NCBI RefSeq assembly: GCF_014268885.2
Contig: NZ_CP077095.1
Coordinates: 4,681,001-4,745,000 of the forward strand
Length of the DNA stretch: 64,000 nt
Origin: Pseudomonas xantholysinigenes
GTDB taxonomy: Bacteria; Pseudomonadota; Gammaproteobacteria; Pseudomonadales; Pseudomonadaceae
Reading direction: 5' to 3'
Positions 58,264 through 64,000 of this stretch are shown piece after piece. The translations under genes and the position numbers were made by a program. How positions within the stretch are numbered: position 1 is the first letter of the stretch; every line of letters starts with the position of its first letter. Under the pieces are notes generated by a model. That model made no database searches and was not told the origin of the DNA. It saw nothing but the letters and a program-made list of their open reading frames with translations.

Positions 58264-59427
58264 ATGCACAAGATGGCGGTATCGGGGCTGGTCGCCCTCA
58301 CCTTCAGCGGCCTGGCCATGGCCGACGCACAGATCGACCTGGGCGACGCCCAGCGCGTGACCCGGCTGTTCGCCTACCCCAACAACTGCAACGTCATCTG
58401 CTACCGCGACTGGACCCTGGAACAGACCGTGGAGCACTACCTGAGCCAAAGCGTGCAACGCGACGGCTACGCCAGCGCTCAGGTCAAGGTGATCCGCGAA
58501 CATGACCAGCTACACGCCCGCATCAGCGGCGTGCCGACCAGCTATACCGAGCCCTTGCGCAAGCTGCTCGACAGCGGCGAGCTGGCCTACCAAGGCGCGA
58601 CCCAGCTCAATCAGAAAGGCGGCTGGGACTACAGCTGGTACCTGTTCCTGCCCCTGGGCATGGCCCTGGAGAACCGCCGCAGCATCGAACTGCTGCACTT
58701 CCCGCCGGATTACTCGCTGACCCGCTACCAGGACTACCTGAAGTCCAACACCACCGACCGCTGGGCCCAGTTGCTCACCTTCAACGGCGTCGAGGCCACC
58801 CAGACCCCGGCCTACCAGACCATCGTCGACATCGCCCCGATCGCCGCCCCGGCCAGCGCCGGCAAGGATCTGGAGGGTGTCTACGGCTACTTCAGCGACT
58901 ATCAGGTGCGCATGGTCAAGGAGGTTGCCCTCACCCACAACGGCAAGAGCGCCCTGCCGATGGTCGCCTTCGGCGCGCCGGTACGCGCCTGGATCCAGCA
59001 GCAGTATGGGCCGAAGGTGGACGTGCTGGGGCTGGTGAGCATCAGCCCCGAGGCCGGCAGCGCCAAGGTGCCGGTGCTTGGCGCCAACCACCCGAGTGCG
59101 ATCTGGTACGCCGCCGACCCGAAAAGCTACGACGGCGACCAGGACAAGGCCGACGCGGCGGGCCTGAAGATGATGGGCCAGGACCTGACGGCCGCTTGCT
59201 GGCAGGCCGGCATGGGGCGCAACCCCAAGGCTGACGCCAAGCTCACCCTGGAGGCGTGCAGCGGCAAGTGGCAGGTGACGCAGAAGAAGCAGACCTGCGA
59301 GCTGTTCTACCGCACCATCCGCGAGATGACCCCGGAGCAGGCCGCGGCCAAGTGCAATACCGGGGCGGTGACACGTAGCCTGCGGGATCTGCGCAAGCCG
59401 ATCGAAGTGCAGCATCCGCAGATCTGA
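58264..59427 (+). CDS. Periplasmic protein of unknown function, cysteine-containing
   Basis: 387 aa with a signal peptide cleaved probably after LAMA (residue 20). The mature protein has cysteines in NNCNVICYRDW, LTAACWQAG, LEACSGKW, KQTCELFY and AAKCNTG, so several disulfides are likely. Aromatic-rich stretches (GWDYSWYLFLPLG) and no membrane helix. I do not recognise a family. Transcribed alone after a 67-base gap from the divergent M15-like gene. Confidence 0.75.
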   Translation: MHKMAVSGLVALTFSGLAMADAQIDLGDAQRVTRLFAYPNNCNVICYRDWTLEQTVEHYLSQSVQRDGYASAQVKVIREHDQLHARISGVPTSYTEPLRKLLDSGELAYQGATQLNQKGGWDYSWYLFLPLGMALENRRSIELLHFPPDYSLTRYQDYLKSNTTDRWAQLLTFNGVEATQTPAYQTIVDIAPIAAPASAGKDLEGVYGYFSDYQVRMVKEVALTHNGKSALPMVAFGAPVRAWIQQQYGPKVDVLGLVSISPEAGSAKVPVLGANHPSAIWYAADPKSYDGDQDKADAAGLKMMGQDLTAACWQAGMGRNPKADAKLTLEACSGKWQVTQKKQTCELFYRTIREMTPEQAAAKCNTGAVTRSLRDLRKPIEVQHPQI

Positions 59428-59486
59428 GGCGCCTGCTCACGCGCCCCCCTGGAGCGGCCTCGTGCCGCTCCTACTGGGCATAGTGC

Positions 59487-59942
59487 TCAGTCTTCGAGCA
59501 ACGTACAGGCCATCACCAGCGCATCCTCGCGCCCACCCGCCAGCGGGTAGTAGTCGCGGCGCCGGCCAATCTCGTTGAAACCATAGCGCTCGTACAGCCG
59601 ATAGGCCGACTGGTTGCTGGCACGCACCTCAAGGAAGCACTCGCGGCCATTGAGCTGGTAGGCCCGCGCCATCAGTTGCTCGAGCAGCCGCAAGCCCAGC
59701 CCGCGCCCCTGGTTCTCTGGCTTGACGGTGATATTGAGCAGGTGCGCCTCGTCAATGATCACGTTGATCACACCATGGCCAACCTGCTGCTGGCCATCGA
59801 ACATCAACCACACTTCATAGGACTTCAACGCATCCTGGAAGATGCCACGGGTCCAGGGATGACTGAACGCGGCATATTCGATCTTAAGCAGGGCATCCAG
59901 GTCCGCCTCGGTCGCCGGGCGGAAACTGATCGAGTCACTCAT
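59487..59942 (-). CDS. rimI: Ribosomal protein S18-alanine N-acetyltransferase
   Basis: GNAT enzyme, 151 aa, that acetylates the N-terminus of ribosomal protein S18. Acetyl-CoA loop HLLNITVKPENQGRGLGLRL, and the C-terminal family stretch FLEVRASNQSAYRLYERYGF, with EIGRRRDYY after it. Its start overlaps the stop of the upstream gene by 4 bases (ATGA). Confidence 0.93.
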   Translation of the reverse strand: MSDSISFRPATEADLDALLKIEYAAFSHPWTRGIFQDALKSYEVWLMFDGQQQVGHGVINVIIDEAHLLNITVKPENQGRGLGLRLLEQLMARAYQLNGRECFLEVRASNQSAYRLYERYGFNEIGRRRDYYPLAGGREDALVMACTLLED

Positions 59943-60724
59943 TTAACGCTCTTCCAGCGCGCCATCAGCTGGCGCATGGCTTTCCAGACGTCCGCCTTGC
60001 GCTGCGGCTCGTCCATCAACAGTTCAAGGCCGGGCAAGGCCCAGGCGTCGCCGAGCAGGTCGACCTTGAGTTCTTGGTAATAGGCCTCGGCTTCGGCCTG
60101 GCCGGCATAGCGAATGGCCGGCAGGCCGATCAGCCACAGGCAGGCGCAGGGCGCCTCTTCCAGGCGCGCGGCGATAAAGCCCTGGACGAAGTCGCGGGCG
60201 GCATCGGGGCCCTGGTCCATGTTGCCGCGCACCAGCAATGGCCAACGTACCGGCTCGCCGATGAGCTGCGGCGCGTCCGGCAGGCCGGCGGCGCGCAGCA
60301 TGTCCTTGAGCAGCAGGTAGGATGGGTCGCGGCTCTGGAACGGCTGGCCGGTGGCCAGCTCGACCAGCAGCAAGCAACGACCGGCACGCAGCAGTTGCAG
60401 GGCGAAACGCGGCGGCGGCACCCGCACCGGACGTGGCGCGGGAGGCTGCTCTTCGGCCTCGACCGGCTTGGCGGCAGGCTTGGGCGCGCTGCCCGGCCTT
60501 GGGATCTCGATCTTCGGCCGCTCCGCCCGGGCCTGGGGCGCTGCCGGGGCCGCGCTTGGCGCAGGCTGCGCCGGGCACGCCTCGAACTCCAGGTCCTCGA
60601 CCGGCGCCACCGGCAGCAGCAATTCGGGCCGTGACGGTGCGGCGAACGGCAGTTCGGCGCGCGGCAACCAGTGCACCACTTGCATGGCGGACAGGTAGGC
60701 GCGGCGGCGGGACTCGATCAGCAA
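59939..60724 (-). CDS. Conserved protein coupled to rimI, Pro/Ala-rich
   Basis: Up to 261 aa. The first third is low-complexity Pro/Ala-rich (PAPSAAPAAPQARAERPKIE), followed by a compact C-terminal domain (RFALQLLRAGRCLLLVELAT, RDPSYLLLKDMLRAAGLPDA). Some annotations call such proteins TonB-like because of the Pro-rich part, which I do not accept. The start is uncertain: TTG at 60724, or ATG at 60685 giving MQVVHWLPRAELP. Co-transcribed with rimI; a link to ribosome or tRNA modification is only positional. Confidence 0.72.
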   Translation of the reverse strand: MLIESRRRAYLSAMQVVHWLPRAELPFAAPSRPELLLPVAPVEDLEFEACPAQPAPSAAPAAPQARAERPKIEIPRPGSAPKPAAKPVEAEEQPPAPRPVRVPPPRFALQLLRAGRCLLLVELATGQPFQSRDPSYLLLKDMLRAAGLPDAPQLIGEPVRWPLLVRGNMDQGPDAARDFVQGFIAARLEEAPCACLWLIGLPAIRYAGQAEAEAYYQELKVDLLGDAWALPGLELLMDEPQRKADVWKAMRQLMARWKSVK

Positions 60725-60819
60725 GGCGCGGGTATCCGGGGAAGACGAAACAGTCGGGCATTCTAACGCCGTTGGGCAGATAGCGCTGCAACAGGTGGGC
60801 GGAATTTATCGCCTGTACC

Positions 60820-60900
60820 GGCCTCTTCGCGGGCAAGCCCGCTCCCACAGAGACAGCGCAAGGCCTGTGGGAGCGGGTTTACCCGCGAATGGGCCAGTGC
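60820..60900. repeat. REP inverted pair
   Basis: ggcctcttcgcgggcaagcc and the facing gtgggagcgggtttacccgcg flank agagacagcgcaagg. It lies between the rimI-linked gene and the mks operon. Confidence 0.85.
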
Positions 60901-61009
60901 AAGCCACCCTGTAACTCAGGTTATCCCCCATTACAGACCAAGGGGTGAAATCCTCCCCCCCGGATGCAGTACAATCGCCCCTTTTATTTGGCAACGAGTC
61001 GACCCGCCA

Positions 61010-62299
61010 ATGATCGAACCCAAGCGCGTCCTGCGCGCCCTAGCCGAACACTGGGCCTTGATCGAGCCGCTGTGCGAGCGCTTCGACCAGGGCACCCTGA
61101 GCCTGGTCGAGCTGCGCCAGCAGCTGGCCCGCCAGCAGGTGGAAAGCACCCCGCAGGACATCACCCAGCTGCTCGACGTATGGATCCGCCTGGACATCCT
61201 GGTCCCAGTGGCCAAGAGCCCGAACCGCTTCGAGCTCAACGCGCAGATCCACGACTTCCTCGCCTATCTGCGCCGCGAGCACCGCCTGGGCCTGTGCCTG
61301 GAGATCGAGGCCTACCTGCGCCACCTGGAACGCCTGGCCGGGCATATCCAGGATGCCTTCGACAACCGCGACAGCGACGACCTGGCGCGCCAGTTGCGCC
61401 TGCTCGACATGCGCGTGCGCGACGTGCTGAAAAAACTCGACAACGACGAGCAGGCCCTGCAGGCCGTGGCCGAGCGGGCCAAGACCAGCAACCGGCAGAT
61501 CCCCTTGCGCCAGCGTTACGCCGAGGTCCTGGCGACCTGGGACGAATATGTCGAGCCGATGATCCAGCTGGTCAACGCCGACGGCGCCTTCGAACAGGGC
61601 GTGCGCAAGGTCGAGACCGTGCTGCTGCGCCTGCTGGGCGAGCAGGCGCGCCTGGGCCACCTGGTCGACGACGACATGCTGCTGCGTACCCACGCGCGCA
61701 TCCTCGAAATGCAGACCAGCGCCCAGCTGACCCTGCGCCACGCCCGCGAGCTGCTGTTGCCGCTGCGCGAGGAGGCCCGCCGGCACAACGCCGTGACCCG
61801 TGGCGCGGCGCTGGCCCTGTCGGTGATCCGCAAGAAAGGCATCGACGCCGTGCCGCAAGCGGCCATGCCGATGTTCACTCGCCCGCAGAGCACCTTCCTC
61901 GGCAGCGCCAGCCAGGTCGAGGCCTACGTCTATGCCCTGGCCCGCTTCGAGCCCAAGCCGGCGCGCTTCCCCAAGGCGCACAAGACCCACAAGGGCCCGA
62001 TCCCGCGCGCGCCGCGCACGGTCAAGGAAGTGCTCGAGCGCTGCGAAGACGCCCTGCCGCTGCCAGACCTGATGGTCTGGCTGCTGGAGCAGGAGCCCGA
62101 AGGCGCCACCGACGAGCTGCTGTACTGGTTCTCGCGCCTGTCGCGGGAAAAGCGCTTCAGCCGCCAGCGCCTCGACCGCCAGGAATACACCACCCGCGAA
62201 CACCTGGTCAGCCTGCGCTCCTTCGCCCTGACGTCCAGCCGCGCAAACCAGCCGGCCACCACGACCGAATCCACCGCGAGCACCACCCATGCATCTTGA
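61010..62299 (+). CDS. mksF: Condensin kleisin subunit MksF (JetA-like)
   Basis: 429-aa kleisin of the MukF-like MksBEF condensin. Helical throughout, with an N-terminal winged-helix region (SLVELRQQLARQQVESTPQD), middle helices (VRDVLKKLDNDEQALQAVAE) and a C-terminal winged helix (LPDLMVWLLEQEPEGATDEL). Its start ATG is four bases beyond gacccgcca without a strong ribosome site. It overlaps mksE by 11 bases. The order F-E-B matches mukFEB and the jetABC of Wadjet systems. Confidence 0.88.
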   Translation: MIEPKRVLRALAEHWALIEPLCERFDQGTLSLVELRQQLARQQVESTPQDITQLLDVWIRLDILVPVAKSPNRFELNAQIHDFLAYLRREHRLGLCLEIEAYLRHLERLAGHIQDAFDNRDSDDLARQLRLLDMRVRDVLKKLDNDEQALQAVAERAKTSNRQIPLRQRYAEVLATWDEYVEPMIQLVNADGAFEQGVRKVETVLLRLLGEQARLGHLVDDDMLLRTHARILEMQTSAQLTLRHARELLLPLREEARRHNAVTRGAALALSVIRKKGIDAVPQAAMPMFTRPQSTFLGSASQVEAYVYALARFEPKPARFPKAHKTHKGPIPRAPRTVKEVLERCEDALPLPDLMVWLLEQEPEGATDELLYWFSRLSREKRFSRQRLDRQEYTTREHLVSLRSFALTSSRANQPATTTESTASTTHAS

Positions 62300-62996
62300 T
62301 CTTTCCGAACTGTCCCAGCTCGCGCCGATCTTCCGCGAGCTGTTCAAGGGTTTCCACGTCAGCCGCCGCGACCCGGAGCTGTACGCCCAGCTGTCGAACT
62401 TCCAGGACCAGTACCGCACCCTGTTCAAGGCCCTGGGCTTCGAGCTGGTGTGCGACACCCGCGGCTTCTACTACTTCGTCCCCGAGCAGGCCGCCGCGCA
62501 GGTGAACAAGACCGCCCAGCGCCTGTCGCTGTTCACCTTCATCCTGGTCGAGCACCTCGCCGACCAGGGCCGCGACCCGATGGTGGTGCTCGACGGCGGC
62601 AGCATCGGCCGCGACGAGCTGCCGTCGCTGCTGGACAAATACCGCGACCTGTTCCTGCAGGCCGAAGTGCAGACCGTCGAGGAGCTGGAAGAAAAGATCC
62701 TGCGGCGCATGACCCAGCTCGGCTTCGCCCACGAGGAAGGCGGCATCTACCGCTTCCTGCCCCCCATGCACCGTTTCCTCGATGTGTGCCTGTCGGTGCA
62801 GCAGGACCGCGACCTGGCCGCCACCCTGCACAGCGACCTGCCGCTGCCGGTGCCGGTGCTGGTCGAGGAAGAAACCCCCGAACAACTCAACCGCACCGAC
62901 GACCCGCTCGACCTGTCGCCCTTCGATGGCGAAGAGAGCGAGGAAGACGCCCTGGCCCGGGCGATCCGCGAAGAGCAACAGGAGATTGACGCATGA
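62289..62996 (+). CDS. mksE: Condensin subunit MksE (JetB-like)
   Basis: 235-aa MukE-like subunit that binds the kleisin and DNA. Starts MHLDLSELSQLAPIFRELFK and contains FELVCDTRGFYYFVPEQAA and HEEGGIYRFLPPMHRFLDVC. It ends in an acidic tail (DGEESEEDALARAIREEQQE). It overlaps mksF by 11 and mksB by 4 bases, so all three are translated in balance. Confidence 0.88.
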   Translation: MHLDLSELSQLAPIFRELFKGFHVSRRDPELYAQLSNFQDQYRTLFKALGFELVCDTRGFYYFVPEQAAAQVNKTAQRLSLFTFILVEHLADQGRDPMVVLDGGSIGRDELPSLLDKYRDLFLQAEVQTVEELEEKILRRMTQLGFAHEEGGIYRFLPPMHRFLDVCLSVQQDRDLAATLHSDLPLPVPVLVEEETPEQLNRTDDPLDLSPFDGEESEEDALARAIREEQQEIDA

Positions 62997-64000
62997 GCCA
63001 GGAACGCTACGGCATTCGCCGCTTCGCGCTGCTCAACACCGCCGGCTACAGCCTCGGCCTGTTCCCCCTGGAACACCCGCTGTCGGTCTATGGCGCCAAC
63101 AACCTGGGTAAATCGGCGTCGATCAACGCCCTGCAGTTCCCGATCCTGGCGCGCATGTCCGACATGAGCTTCGGCAAGTACAGCCTGGAACAGTCGCGGC
63201 GCTTCTACTTCGCCAGCGACACCAGCTACATCCTCTGCGAACTGAACCTGCCCCACGGCCCGCACGTGATCGGCGTGGTCGGCCGCGGCCCGGGTGGCGG
63301 CTTCGGCCACCAGTTCTTCGCCTACCAGGGCGAGCTGGACCTGGCCCACTACCAGAAAGACGACACCTGCCTGCGCCAAAAGGAACTGTTCACCAACCTC
63401 GAGCGCCATGGCCTGAAGGCCTACGAGCTCAAGCCGGACGAACTGCGCCGGCTGCTGGTCGGCGGCCACACCTCGGTGCCGCTGGACCTGACCCTGATCC
63501 CGCTGCGCTCGACCAGCGAGCAGAGCCTGAAGACCTTCCGCGCGCTGTTCATCAACCTGCTGCACATGCGCGAGATCACCGCCGCCAAGCTCAAGCAGCT
63601 GTTCCTCGACGCTTTCGAGCACAGCCTGCGCTCGGGCAGCGTCGACTACATCGCCGCCTGCGAAGAGGCCTTCCGCGACGTGCGGCGCATGGAGGGCGAC
63701 TACAACGCCCTGGTGGCAGCCGGCCCACTGGTCGAGGCCCTGGCCGGCGGCGTGGCCCAGCGCGACATCCTGCGCGGCAAGCTGCACCGCATCTCGCCGC
63801 TGCTCGACAACCTGCTGGGCACCTGGCAGGAGTACGCCATGGCGCGCAAGGAAGAGCTGACCATCCAGGCCGAGCACTACCGTGGCGAGCAGGACCGCCT
63901 GCAGAACGACCAGCGCGGCGGCACCCAGGAGCTGATGCGCCTGGAGCGTGAAATCACCGGCATCCAGCGCTGGCTGGGCGAGCTGTCGGTGCTCAAGCAC
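62993..64000 (+). CDS. mksB: Condensin SMC-like ATPase MksB (3' end outside window)
   Basis: First 336 residues of a MukB-like SMC protein. The N-terminal ATPase lobe starts with RRFALLNTAGYSLGLFPLEH, and the Walker A is GANNLGKS at residues 34-41, with Asn in the third and fourth places typical of this family. The beginning of the coiled coil (from about residue 285, EEYAMARKEELTIQAEHYR-like) is in view. The window ends before the hinge, so presence of mksG downstream, which would make this a full Wadjet-type plasmid defence system, cannot be seen. Confidence 0.9.
   Translation, partial: MSQERYGIRRFALLNTAGYSLGLFPLEHPLSVYGANNLGKSASINALQFPILARMSDMSFGKYSLEQSRRFYFASDTSYILCELNLPHGPHVIGVVGRGPGGGFGHQFFAYQGELDLAHYQKDDTCLRQKELFTNLERHGLKAYELKPDELRRLLVGGHTSVPLDLTLIPLRSTSEQSLKTFRALFINLLHMREITAAKLKQLFLDAFEHSLRSGSVDYIAACEEAFRDVRRMEGDYNALVAAGPLVEALAGGVAQRDILRGKLHRISPLLDNLLGTWQEYAMARKEELTIQAEHYRGEQDRLQNDQRGGTQELMRLEREITGIQRWLGELSVLKH

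Overview
The window is a GC-rich stretch of a Pseudomonas chromosome, most likely the P. putida group. Three things point there: the gene order (ychF-pth-rplY-prs-tRNA-Gln-ispE-lolB, the hemA-prfA-prmC-moeB-murI cluster, the photolyase/LitR block, hemH-uraA-upp-hpt, mqo), which from memory is collinear with P. putida KT2440; two families of REP palindromes scattered between genes; and Pseudomonas-type IS elements. No database search was possible, so names rest on recognised motifs and family knowledge.

Layout. 1-5.8 kb: the 3' part of a chemoreceptor, a SRAP protein, small zinc-ribbon-type proteins, an acyltransferase and a YajG-like lipoprotein. 6-12.4 kb: mqo behind a long non-coding leader, small conserved proteins, then purine and pyrimidine salvage (hpt; upp-uraA). 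12.4-19.6 kb: hemH, a TIGR01777 epimerase and a light-response block (FAD oxidoreductase, DUF523/DUF1722 protein, LitR/CarH-like MerR regulator, photolyase, atypical SDR). This block carries three operators matching the published LitR consensus of P. putida. 19.6-20.8 kb: an IS110-family element inserted in a REP sequence, with a bridge RNA whose guides can be read directly. 20.9-25.7 kb: the hemA-prfA-prmC-moeB-murI operon. 25.7-28.3 kb: a repeat island made of three hexanucleotide arrays and a pair of inverted ~230 bp repeats, interrupted by an IS3-family element.

28.3-35.1 kb: TPR lipoprotein, lolB, ispE, tRNA-Gln, prs, rplY, pth, ychF. 35-43.7 kb: transporters and regulators, including an FUSC/DUF1656/HlyD aromatic-acid-type efflux operon, two YcaC-like hydrolases and a Fic protein lacking its usual N-terminus. 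43.7-47.2 kb: a probable uptake/oxidation unit (NTF2-like protein, NCS1 permease, aldehyde dehydrogenase). 47.4-54.6 kb: a large MscS-type channel, ada plus an AlkA-type glycosylase, and two MFS transporters. 54.6-60.7 kb: a FecR-like protein with a Fur-box-like site but no adjacent sigma factor, tRNA-Met, a LysE exporter and its divergent LysR neighbour, periplasmic proteins, rimI. 61 kb to the end: the mksF-mksE-mksB condensin operon, cut by the window edge.

The strongest non-routine signals are the IS110 bridge RNA with all four guides matched to real target and donor bases, the light operators with a B12-ligand-less LitR, the symmetric hexamer/inverted-repeat island, and the N-terminally short Fic and orphan FecR genes.
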